This document shows, one piece after another, positions 41,879-51,639 of a stretch of DNA of 64,000 nucleotides (the first letter of the stretch is position 1; each line of letters starts with the position of its first letter). A program made the position numbers and the translations under genes. Under the pieces are notes generated by a model. That model searched no databases, was not told where the DNA came from, and saw only the letters and a list, made by a program, of their open reading frames with translations. Source of the stretch: Raphanus sativus (Eukaryota > Streptophyta > Magnoliopsida > Brassicales > Brassicaceae); NCBI RefSeq assembly GCF_000801105.2, contig NC_079518.1, positions 19,448,800 to 19,512,799 of the forward strand, in the 5' to 3' direction.

Positions 41879-43072
41879 CCTTACTTCCAATCGCACTCAA
41901 TCGTCGTAATGACCTTACAACCATTACGAATGATATTGCACAGCCCTAGCCAGTCAGGGCGATTGGCCAAATGGGCCATAGAGCTCAGTGAATATGATAT
42001 TGAGTATAGCCCTCGAGCAGCAGCGAAAGCTCAGGTCCTTGCCGACTTTATCATTGAACTAGCATCCGAGCAATTAGACTCCGAAATAGAATCTCCGAAG
42101 TGGAGCCTGTATGTCGACGGAGCCTCGTCAAAACAAGGCTCCAGTGTCGGTCTAAGGCTAACTTCTTCAGTAGGAGAAACCATTGAGCAGTCATATAGGC
42201 TCGGATTCAGCGCCTCAAACAACGAAGCTGAATATGAAGCACTAATCGCAGGGTTGAAACTCGCCCTAAGCCTCGGAATTCGAGAGCTAAACGCTTATAG
42301 TGATTCACAGCTAGTAGCTAGCCAGTTTCACGGAGAATATGAAACGAGGGACGAAAGAATGGGGGCATATCTCGAAGTCGTCCATAACCTCACTAGGCAG
42401 TTCGACAAATTCGAGCTAACAAGAATCCCACGAGGAGAGAACTCCTCAGCAGATGCGTTGGCTGCTTTAGCCTCCACGTCAGACCCCCTCGTAAAACGGA
42501 TCATACCCGTAGAAGGAATCAAAAAACCAAGCATCGACATAGCTACTAAAGCCGAGATAGACGGTAAGCTAATAGAGCAACCCGAAGGTACCTGTCCTGA
42601 AACGGTAGCTACCCAAGTTCTCACAACATTTTGGTTCCCAAAAACCAGAATACGTAGCTCTAAAAAGCATACCTCCGGGAACACAATCCAAAAAACGGAA
42701 GGTATTCCTCGAAATTCAGACTCCTTGGAGCCTGATCTCACGAATACCCCCGAGGGCACCAACTCAGACCCACTCGTCTGCAGAATTAAAACCAGAAGCC
42801 GTTCAGCTCTCCAAAATTCATCTGGGGGCACCATCCAGACCCTGGAGAATAATGAAGGAATTGGAGGTATTCCTCGGAATTCAGACTCCCTGGAGCCCAA
42901 TCCTACAAATACCTCCGGGGGCACCACGACACCAGGTCCCCAACAGGAACCTCCCTCGTCTCTTCATAACAAAGTTGTAGGGAGAGAGGATTGGAGAATT
43001 CCAATCACGCAATACATCCTGGAAGGAAAGACTCCACCCAATAAATGGGAGGCTCAAAGCTCAAAGCATTAA
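41879..43072 (+). CDS. RNase H end, second (Tat-type) RNase H and linker of inner B element
   Basis: After the stop, a frame open from 41909 first shows the usual connection LAKWAIELSEYDIEY and AKAQVLADFIIEL. A second RNase H domain follows, with SLYVDGASS, NNEAEYEALIAGL and NAYSDSQLV supplying the acidic residues (D, E, D), and SSADALAALAS at its end. A second RNase H of this kind is known in the Tat/Ogre lineage. The linker (42660-42930) contains a direct duplication of about 100 bp encoding GIPRNSDSLEPxxTNT twice. The frame overlaps the integrase frame at 43045 and the junction is frameshifted. Confidence 0.8.
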   Translation, partial: PYFQSHSIVVMTLQPLRMILHSPSQSGRLAKWAIELSEYDIEYSPRAAAKAQVLADFIIELASEQLDSEIESPKWSLYVDGASSKQGSSVGLRLTSSVGETIEQSYRLGFSASNNEAEYEALIAGLKLALSLGIRELNAYSDSQLVASQFHGEYETRDERMGAYLEVVHNLTRQFDKFELTRIPRGENSSADALAALASTSDPLVKRIIPVEGIKKPSIDIATKAEIDGKLIEQPEGTCPETVATQVLTTFWFPKTRIRSSKKHTSGNTIQKTEGIPRNSDSLEPDLTNTPEGTNSDPLVCRIKTRSRSALQNSSGGTIQTLENNEGIGGIPRNSDSLEPNPTNTSGGTTTPGPQQEPPSSLHNKVVGREDWRIPITQYILEGKTPPNKWEAQSSKH

Positions 43073-44244
43073 GCGCGAGATACTGCGTAATCGAGTCTGT
43101 CCTCCACAAACGAAGCGTTTCCGGACCTTACCTAAAATGCGTCCATGGCCTCGTTGCTATGAGACTCATGAAGGAAATGCACGACGGCTCCTGCGGGAAC
43201 CACTCTGGAGGAAGAGCTCTAGCCATCAGAATCAAAAGACAGGGATATTTCTGGCCTACCATTATTGCAGACTGTGAGGCCTATTCCTCTTCATGCGACA
43301 AGTGCCAGAGGCATGCACCGATTATACACCAACCTGCGGAAAAGCTGTCCAACATATCCGCCCCTTATCCATTTATGAGATGGTCCATGGACATTGTAGG
43401 ACCACTAGTAGCATCAGGAAGTGGAAAGAAGAAGCTACGCTTCCTCTTAGTCCTAACAGACTACTTCACAAAATGGATAGAGGCTGAACCTTTCCAACAG
43501 GTAACCAGAGTCGAGGTCGAACGATTTGTGTGGAAAGAAATCGTGTGTAGACACGGCGTCCCATACGAAATCGTAACTGACAATGGAGGACAATTCATAT
43601 CCCACGATTTCAAAATATTTTGTGACAAGTGGAATATTCGCCTGACCTTCTCAACACCTCGCCGACCTCAAGGAAACGGCCAGGCAGAGGCTGCTAATAA
43701 ATCAGTATTAGCAAACCTCAAGAAACGCCTCGGAACCCAGAAGGAACTCTGGTCAGAAAAATTACTTGAAGTACTTTGGGCATGTCGAACCACCCCACGA
43801 AAGGCTACAGGAGAAACCCCTTTCTCCTTAGCATATGGGATGGAAGCTGTCGTCCCAGCTGAAACCATTGCTGGTAGCCTCTGCCGGGAACTCTGTACAT
43901 CCGATCCCGTAGCTAATGATCAGCTCCTAACAGACAGCCTCGATCTAATCGAGGAAAGACGAGACCGAGCTCTGATTCGCATTCAGAACTATCAGCAAGC
44001 AATGGCACGACAGTACAATTCCAAAGTCAGGCCCCGACAGTTCGCTGTAGGTGACCTAGTACTTAGGAAAGTTTTCGAAGGAACCAAGGAACCAGATGCT
44101 GGAAAGTTAGGAACCAACTGGGAAGGTCCCTATCAGATCATCCATGTGGTACGACCTGGCGTTTACAAGCTCCAAAAGGTGCGAACCGGGGTACCTGAAA
44201 TCAGATCGTGGAACGCCACGAATCTTAAAAGATACTATCATTAG
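43045..44244 (+). CDS. Integrase of inner B element, intact frame
   Basis: A 399-codon frame. The N-terminal zinc-binding HHCC region includes HDGSCGNHSGG, CEAYSSSCDKCQRH. The catalytic D,D,E residues are in WSMDIVGPL, IVTDNGGQFIS and GQAEAANKS. The C-terminal domain contains [18 protein letters not shown] and [13 protein letters not shown], ending NLKRYYH. Integrase inserts the element cDNA into host DNA. This is the only complete integrase in the window. The start is uncertain because the protein is normally released from a polyprotein. Confidence 0.9.
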   Translation: MGGSKLKALSARYCVIESVLHKRSVSGPYLKCVHGLVAMRLMKEMHDGSCGNHSGGRALAIRIKRQGYFWPTIIADCEAYSSSCDKCQRHAPIIHQPAEKLSNISAPYPFMRWSMDIVGPLVASGSGKKKLRFLLVLTDYFTKWIEAEPFQQVTRVEVERFVWKEIVCRHGVPYEIVTDNGGQFISHDFKIFCDKWNIRLTFSTPRRPQGNGQAEAANKSVLANLKKRLGTQKELWSEKLLEVLWACRTTPRKATGETPFSLAYGMEAVVPAETIAGSLCRELCTSDPVANDQLLTDSLDLIEERRDRALIRIQNYQQAMARQYNSKVRPRQFAVGDLVLRKVFEGTKEPDAGKLGTNWEGPYQIIHVVRPGVYKLQKVRTGVPEIRSWNATNLKRYYH

Positions 44245-44756
44245 GTACCTAAAAATCCCTGAACTACGTTAGGCTTGATCCCTTGACTGGGTACGTAGGC
44301 AACTCCGTCATGAGTGCAGCCCCAACCTCATTTCAACACTTTGTTCACCACAACCAAAGGGGGCATATGTCTGATTAAAATCACATAGCCCAACCAGCAA
44401 GTGTGTGATCATTATAATACAACAATTGTATGATTACTATGATACCATGTATCCAATTACCAATAAAGCAATTATTCTCGATGTCTCAATTCTTTAACGA
44501 CACAGGTCCCTTCAAACACGGACCTAGGGTCCCAAAACCCTTCGAATCAGCTCAGGTCTCCAAGAACCTGGACCTAAGGTCTTCAAATCCTTAATAATCT
44601 TGAAGGTCTTGAAATCCTTCAAACAAAGTCAAAACTTGATAAACAAACCTAAGGTCTTAAAAATCCTTAGGAACCACTAAAGGTCTTAAAATCCTTCAAA
44701 CAACGTCAGGTCTCAACGAATCTGGACCTAAGGTCTTTAAATCCTTATCAAATCTC
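44245..44756 (+). mobile_element. B-element 3' non-coding region with AAGGTCTTAAAATCCTT-type repeats
   Basis: No gene. Many imperfect copies of AGGTCTTAAAATCCTT occur; it continues at 53413 after the family A insertion. The last five bases (44752-44756, ATCTC) are the left target duplicate of A. Confidence 0.75.
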
Positions 44757-46330
44757 TGTTGGGGTCAAAAACGGTTATCTCGAAATCAACGGCTAAAAAT
44801 ATTTATCGTGTGCGGACTTTCCATAAAACAAGCGTCGAAAGCAAAACAAGTCGAATAGCTTAAAAAACCTATGTTAAAGTCGATCGTTCTTGTTTTACAC
44901 GATAAACTTTACGAGAAAACCAACTCAGATTTAGTCGTAAAACTTCGATGATACAATCAAGAAGAACCGAGAGACATTAGGTCCGTAGCTGATATGACAC
45001 GACCATACGAAAGTATACGGAAGAAACGAGAAGTAATCTAAGTTTGGACAGGCCGAACGACAAGGAATCCGCCTTGAAACTTCAAAGAGCCCGTTCTCTC
45101 AAACCGTGAGGACCCAGAAAACGAGCAAGGTATCAAATCGAAGCCCTCGCCGAGGTCCTGGCCGCCGGGCGGCTAGCCCCCGTGCTGGCCGTGGCCGCCG
45201 GGCGGCTAGCCCCCGTGCTGGCCGTGGCCGCCGGGCGGCTAGCCCCGTGCTGGCTCGGGTCGTCGGGCGACAAGCTTCCGTGCATAAGTTCTATGCCCCG
45301 GCCGTCGGGAGTCTGTAATTTGCGTCTTTCCCAAGTTTTCGCGGAACGAATCGTTGAGATTCCGCGTACAAAACTCCCGTTCTTACTCCAAACAAAGATC
45401 GTCGGAAACACTTCGGAAACTCGTAAGATATCAACGGGAAGGAAGATCTTAAATTTTTCGTGCAAAACAGTGATGGTTATCTTAAGACACCACTCATCTC
45501 AACTCTACGAAGGATTGAAGATCTTCCGAAGAAATCTTAGAAAACAACGGAAGTCCTAGAGACGGCCCGAAAGGGACCAAACGCGATCGGACAGTCCGCT
45601 TACGATTATCTGAGATAGATACGACGATTTACGTTTATCTTTACATAACAAGATAAATGCTAAATTTCCCGAAGGATAAATGTCAAGTTTCCCGAAGATA
45701 AATGTCAAGTTTCCCGATAAACATGAAGGCCGACAAAAATGGAAAAAGCCCGCTTCGCCGCCCAAAAAGAGAATAAACCGTCGTAAGGAGGAGTATATAA
45801 AGCAGCTTGAGGAGAGAAGCAAAGGGGAGAAGAAAATTGAGAGTCTTAGAGAGGAGATCCGAGATTTTAGACCGATGGAACTTAGAACTTAGGTGGTTAG
45901 ACTAGCAAGGCATGACCTAGGACGTCTGGCCGCCTCTCGTTCTACCTTCATCTTGTCCGCAGACTTCTGTTCCTTCGGAAGAATCTAACAATCATTTTAC
46001 TCAGAGTTTCGCACATAGAAACCCTAGGTGTTATTCTCGACACGCCCGTTTCTATGACAAACGCTCGTAGTAGACGAACTCCGCCAGGCAGTTCGATCTC
46101 TTGTTCAAACCCTTCCAACTGAACTACGTCCGACTTGATCCTCGAAAGGGGTACATAGGCAGCCTTCCTTAAGGTCCAGTCTCAAATCTTAATAAAACCT
46201 TTCCGCATTTATTTGATCACTTGTCGTTGGTTGTCGCAGAGAATCCGGACCTTCAGGGAAAGTCGGGTTAACTTGGCTTTCCTTCGTTTTTTATTCACTA
46301 ATATCGACAGTGCGAATTTCGGTTCCCACA
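44757..46330 (+). repeat. 5' LTR of complete A element
   Basis: 1574 bp. A GC-rich minisatellite (3 copies, about 45155-45262) is embedded in otherwise AT-rich DNA. TATATAAA lies at 45794-45801. The small open frames across the minisatellite and downstream of the TATA box occur in every copy but look non-coding. Confidence 0.92.
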
Positions 46331-46350
46331 GTTTGGCGCTAGATGGAGGG
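46331..46350 (+). other. Primer-binding site of A element
   Basis: GTTTGGCGCTAGATGGAGGG directly follows the LTR. It shares GTTTGGCGCTAGA with the D primer sites. Confidence 0.6.
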
Positions 46351-46412
46351 GGGGACGGATTACTCTTACTCTTACGGCCGCAAAACGCTTGATCAAAGTA
46401 ATGTCTTGAAAT

Positions 46413-46697
46413 ATGAAAGACAAACTCGCAGCTCACATCGACGCTGGTAAAACAACTTCAGCAGTGACTGCTCCTACGACCAACGCTTATGCAAACGGTT
46501 ATATAAGACAAACGTCCCGAGAACGGACCATCCCGACCAAGTTCGGGTCCTATCAACAATGCACCCCGTCCAAATTCCTGCAACACGATCCTCGGGTCCA
46601 TGGACACAACCCCCCTCGCTTGGGATTATCAAAGAAAGACTTCGGGAAAATTTATAAAAGACTTGGTCATCGAGACGGATTCCTACCTGCCGTATAA
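46413..46697 (+). CDS. Short conserved frame at the gag position of A element
   Basis: A 94-codon frame starting MKDKLAAHIDAGKTTSAV. The first about 48 residues are nearly the same in the truncated copy (minus strand, 4626-4357). The two frames then diverge by a frameshift (near the CTP motif), so the intact length is unclear. No domain is recognised. Its position right after the primer site suggests a remnant or leader of gag. Few differences separate the copies, so conservation may only reflect recent common origin. Confidence 0.35.
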   Translation: MKDKLAAHIDAGKTTSAVTAPTTNAYANGYIRQTSRERTIPTKFGSYQQCTPSKFLQHDPRVHGHNPPRLGLSKKDFGKIYKRLGHRDGFLPAV

Positions 46698-47301
46698 AAC
46701 GGCTATGGTTAGCTTGAACACTAGTCGCCTTAACTATACGGGGAATTGAAATCCTTTCGGAAAAACCAGCGTCACATCAACAGCTGTTTCTAAGGAAAAA
46801 TCGTAAAAACGTCTAAGTCCCAAGACGGCCCAAAAGGGGGCCCGGATCGCGGCTAAACGGCCCACATACGATTTTAGAGTAGGATCGAGCCCAAGACTGA
46901 TATGACGGTCTAAATACCGAGTCTGAGAAATCTCAGCGAGTAGGGTTTTGAGTTTAAATGTTTTTTGAGAAACAGCGTTTCTAATGTTAAAATTCGATAA
47001 CATTTTACGGAACACCTTTCGTAAAATAATTTCTCGATAATATTTTACAAGACAGCTTTTGCATGATTAAACTCGACAACATTTTACAAAACATTTTTCG
47101 TAAAATTAACTCGACAACATTTTGTAAAATAACTCTCGTAAAATAAAAAATCAACAACGTTCTAAGAAACAATTCCTTGCTGGAATCAATGTCCAAAAGT
47201 CTCGGAAAAACAATTAAAGAAACCTCGAGAGACTGAGTGTCGATCGAGAAACCTTTAAAAAAAACGAGAAAAACAGGCAGGTCCCGCGAGGAAGCACAGT
47301 C

Positions 47302-47400
47302 TCGGGCGGCTAGCACGCCCGTGCTGTCCCTAGGCGCCGGGCGGCTAGCACGCCCGTGCTGCCTCTAGGCGCCGGGCGGCTAACGTGCCCGTGCTGCGCT
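47302..47400. repeat. 35-bp GC-rich minisatellite in A interior, three copies
   Basis: Units with GGGCGGCTAGCACGCCCGTG and CTAGGCGCCG are the inverse of the array at 3568-3731. They are flanked on both sides by the CGTAAAAT/ATTTTACG block (46980-47590). Confidence 0.85.
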
Positions 47401-47599
47401 GGTCGCCGGGCAACAAAACATTCGTCAAGCACGGCCAATCCTCGTAAAGATTGACCCAAATATTATCCAAACTAATTTTACGAAACAATTTCCGTAAAAT
47501 TGACTCGATAACATTTTGTTGAATAACTCTCGTTAAATAAAAGTTCAGCAATATTTTACGGAACATCATTCGTGAAGTATAACAAGATCGTAAGCTTCT

Positions 47600-50300
47600 T
47601 GACCTGACCAGTTCGCTCATAGCTTGACGAAACAAGAAGCCCCACTCAAGTGACATCTTGCCATTCGTTTTCACTTGTCTACCCACCTTAGCCTTCTTCG
47701 AGTTTCGCCTACTTCTCCTCCCTTTGCTTCAACGATTCTGCAACGATTCTGCACTGTTCCTTCAGGTTTCATCAAAAATCGATTCCCGATTCAGTATCAG
47801 ACTTATTGAAGACCTTTGACAATGAAACGGTAGAAGACAAAGAGGAACGGACATGAGGCAATCTCGAGTAATCAATGAGACTAAGGTACGTCCGACTTAG
47901 AAAATTTTATCAAGGTTTTAATTTTTTCGTAGGAAAGGAATGGGAACGTCTTGTAAACTGCCGTAAAATTTAGGGAACTTAGAACCTAGGTGGATAGTCT
48001 AGCAAGCTAAGTCTTAGGCATTTTCTTCCAGTTTCGTTCTATTGTTCCTTGACTGTCTAGGCAGAACGCGCAAACCGATCTAATCTCTCGAAAAACCGAG
48101 AAACGATCGCCGTGCATCCTTGGCATACTCTTTCCGCTTCCGTGAGACTAATGGCACGATAGTGAGCTACAAAATTAATGAAATAACCTTCGGTAAGACT
48201 TCATGAGTAACCCGAAGCAACTTTCGCCAAAAAACGAAATCAAAGTGGAAACATTTCCCGTGTAAACCACGGAAACAAGACTACTTTGACTATCTGCGAT
48301 TTTCTATCTTCATGAATTCGGTCATCCATTACTTTTGTATAAACATGTTACACAAAAACAGCATAAGGAAAACCAAGATCGGTCTCATGCAAAGCGACAT
48401 CGCAATACGGAAAATTACGTCCAAACAGGAAATAACCCAAAACTGAATCCGAACGTGCTCTTCGTCGATTCCTTAAACTTTATTTCCTCGGATAAAATGA
48501 AACAATTTCCATGCGACCTAAGGAAACTTTATACGAAGCATCTATCGTATAACTGAAACCTAAAGTGGAAAATCGTTTCGAAAAGCCATCACCCATAACT
48601 TGGAAAACTCCGCTATGATTGGCATGTCTATCTCGACGAACTCTATTCGTCCCTCGGCCAACTACGTCTTTCCATAACGTCCGGACCTGAATTCGGCATC
48701 ACCATTAAGGACAATCGTGAACCAATATGACCTTAATGCGAAAGGATCGCGGTCTGATCGTTTACCAACTCCTTGGTTAAACGGCTGAACACAGCCTTCA
48801 CGCCAAGACAAAACAGCTGAACGATCGCCGCTCCAATCACTTAAGGGCCAAACGATAATCCACGATTTGTCATAAAACACCAAGTGACCATTACGCGAGC
48901 AACTCTGTCGCATAGCCCAAAAGCGGAAATCATGCGATAAATTTCTCGTAATAAAATCAGTCCTAACAGCCATACGGTTAGCAGAAAAATTTGAACTTAA
49001 CATCGACTGATTAAGTTCTATACGCCCCGTAAACAAAGCATGAAAAGAAACACTCGTGACAAAGCTCCAAGAGTTATACGAGTCGTCCTTAAAATCCCGG
49101 AAGGCCAACACTTCGCGAAGCAAAGCGAAGGTAGACGCTTCTCCCTGGGTCAAATATACGCGACCCCTGGTCCTAATTCCTCGATCAAAGTTTTATAACT
49201 TGCACGTCCAAACTGAAACAACAGTTTCTGACTACGGACATTCGCAAAACATCTCCAAGCCCGCGAACATTTGAAATGCGGCACAAGGGAAAATTAACTC
49301 GTACACATTTGAAATGTGTATGCTTGTATAATCCCACGTTTTTTGAAGAAACCGGATTTTCGAAACTCTTTACAAACACAGAAACCGAATTTCGAAACTC
49401 TTCGCAAACAAACTCGCCAATCGCTAAACGGCCTCAACAATGGATCCAGTATCCACCAAATAAATCATAAACTATCGCCCGGAAACATTCCGCGATTTCT
49501 AAAAGCCCATACATTTATGGCATAAGAAAAACAAACTTCAAAGCACTGCGAGACGTTGCTTCATGCCTGAACATTCGTTTTTCGATTAAAACCTTCATAC
49601 GCCTTCTAAACGGCATCATATCGTTGTTGCTGATCACAACAAACGAACTCTAACGTCCTAAACAGACAAGCCACCTAAGGGTAGGCTCTTTTACATCCGA
49701 CAAGGATCCCATAGCGCGCTATACAAAAAATCCAAATTTGGTTCAGCACTTCGTAAAGGAAGTAGCTCGATTCGTGTCCAGACAAATCATATAAGCCGAT
49801 ACCACTTCGCGGATTTTAAAACGGTACGAATCAGGTTAAAATCACAAACAGGCAAAACGAAAGCCGATTTGTCATCGCACAGCCTCTGTCTGAGAGTAAA
49901 CCTAGGTCTTGCCCTAAACCCAGCCTTGCTGGTATCTTAACATCTCATAGGCAAAGTGTCAACGACGCGAGATCTCAAAACTTGTCTCTTCACTCAAGTC
50001 TGTACGTTTTCACGAATTTTCGCGTAAATCGTAAACCGCAGGAAAATCTCGCTTTGTACAAACTACGGATACGGTGATCGTCAGGGAGGCAGGAATGAGA
50101 CGACAAATCACACCCTGCCCCTCTAACTTCGACAAACAGAAGTTCTAAACGCAAAATATTTTATAAACGCATACCGCGAGTTCAATACAACGCCCTAAAA
50201 AGGGCAGGGACTCAAAGCCACCAACGGCCAGTCCCGAAATCATACATAATGGCCAACCAACGGCCGAAATACAATCAAAATAAAAATCCCCTCAGGGATC
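47600..50300. mobile_element. A-element interior without recognised genes
   Basis: About 2.7 kb of mostly AT-rich DNA, collinear (inverted) with 655-3350. The only long frame is the doubtful antisense one (49379-48662), broken here by one base near 49190. Confidence 0.5.
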
Positions 50301-50307
50301 GATCAAC

Positions 50308-51460
50308 CTAGGCATCCTCCAGAACACCGCCTTCATTCTCCGACTCACCCGAAGCAGGAACAGCCTCGCCATCTCCCTCGCCGACCTCTTCACCGCCCTT
50401 GTCCGCAACGATTCCAGCATCCTGAACCTCTGGAATTTCCGAACTCGGGACCAGGGTACCCGAGGATGACGGGCCGGCAAGCTCCGTCGCAGTGCAAACT
50501 CCCATCTCCTCGAAGCGCTGAATCCGCCTCTTAAGACGTCGAACTTCCGAGGACTTGCTCTTCTTCTCCTCCTTCGCCTTGAGCAGCGAGCTCACAGTCT
50601 TTCCCAGATCACGCTCGAGATCGCTGATCCTAGCTTCGAGCATCGACGTCTGGGCAGCATGAGTGCTCTCAATCGATTGAAGCATAGCCTCGGTGCGCTT
50701 CAAAGTTTCCCGCGACGAATCCAGCTCCTTGGACAAACGTGGGACCTCCAGTCCGCAATCGCCAAGCATCCCGTCGATCAACAATACAAACTGATAACAC
50801 GAGAGAAGTTGAGAATCAAGGAGTCAACAAAAGAAAGGGGGTTTCACGAAATACCTTGGAGCAATGTTGCGATAGTTTTCCCGAAACCTCGCCCTCCTCA
50901 CTCTTAGTACACCTTTTTCTCTTCGCTGATCCGGCAACCCCAGCTCTTGAACGTCCCTTCGATGGTGGAACAGCGTTGGACACGGGAAGTCCCATGACGA
51001 TCTCCCTCTTCTTTTCTGGAGGAGGAGGCATGACTTCCACCGCATCCTCCGAAACCGCTATCGGCGCGAAAGGGGAGCCCTCAGGGCGAGCCTGGACATC
51101 GGGTGCTTGCTCCGGAACGACAATTTCTCCAGCAGGCAAAGGGACATCGGATCCAGAGGCTGGAATTGTAGAGATCAGGACTGGAGTAACGTCGGGTCCA
51201 AGAGCCAGAACCGCGGGATCCGGAGTTAAAGCGACATCGGATCCGAGAGTCGGAGCCACAGAAGTCGGAACAGAAGTAGCACTAGGACCTACCACGCTAG
51301 ACTCCATCTCAGCACGGCGTCGCTCCATCTTGTCCTGAAAAGAACTGAACCCCTCGACGAATGTCTGCGTAAGGGCAGGAGCATCCTGCGCCAGCGAGGC
51401 TTGGTTAGTTTCACTCATTTCGACATCGGAATCTTTCTTTTCATTTAGAGAGAAAGCCAT
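50308..51460 (-). CDS. Intact antisense, spliced accessory gene of the A element (unknown function)
   Basis: Exon 1 is 51460-50855 (202 codons) and exon 2 is 50790-50308 (160 codons plus TAG). The 64-bp intron has GT (50854) and TATCAG (50791) ends and joins in phase 0, giving 362 residues. The start is MAFSLNEKKDSDVEMSE. Residues about 60-160 are Pro/Val/Ala/Ser-rich with repeated ALGPDV/TLGSDV. A basic cluster with KRKR lies near residue 180 (possible nuclear signal). A long coiled-coil spans about 222-299 (RETLKRTEA, LEARISDLERDLG, KEEKKSKSSEVRRLKRRI), followed by an acidic Gly/Glu tail. It lies on the strand opposite to the element, just inside the 3' LTR. A TATA-like box is about 60 bp upstream. 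No PF04195 domain or catalytic motif is seen. The intron is short for a plant. Confidence 0.6.
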
Positions 51461-51517
51461 ATTTTCTGAAATTTGAGAAGAGGAGAGTGAGTGAAAAATG
51501 AGAGGGGAATGGGGTGC

Positions 51518-51527
51518 TACTTATAAG
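51518..51527 (-). promoter_or_regulatory. TATA-like box of the A antisense gene
   Basis: Minus-strand CTTATAAGTA lies about 60 bp before the ATG at 51460, between the 3' LTR and the gene. Spacing fits a short leader. Not seen at any other strong position nearby. Confidence 0.4.
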
Positions 51528-51639
51528 AAATCAAAGGTGGTAGAGTTTTTCGGAATAAAATATTCCTAGTCGAAAATTTCGATTTTCAAATCTTCCGCAC
51601 ACAAAATCGCTCCCGCATCTTGCATGCTGGGAGGCTAAC

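Noticed and set aside
45106..45465. Open frames over the A LTR minisatellite (also at 51989-52542 and 5719-5937)
   Set aside because: The protein text is only the GC-rich repeat translated (RRAASPRAG-type); copy number varies and the frames change with it.
48335..48556. 73-codon + strand frame in the A interior
   Set aside because: Lys/Asn-rich translation of AT-rich non-coding DNA, not open in the other A copy's matching strand.
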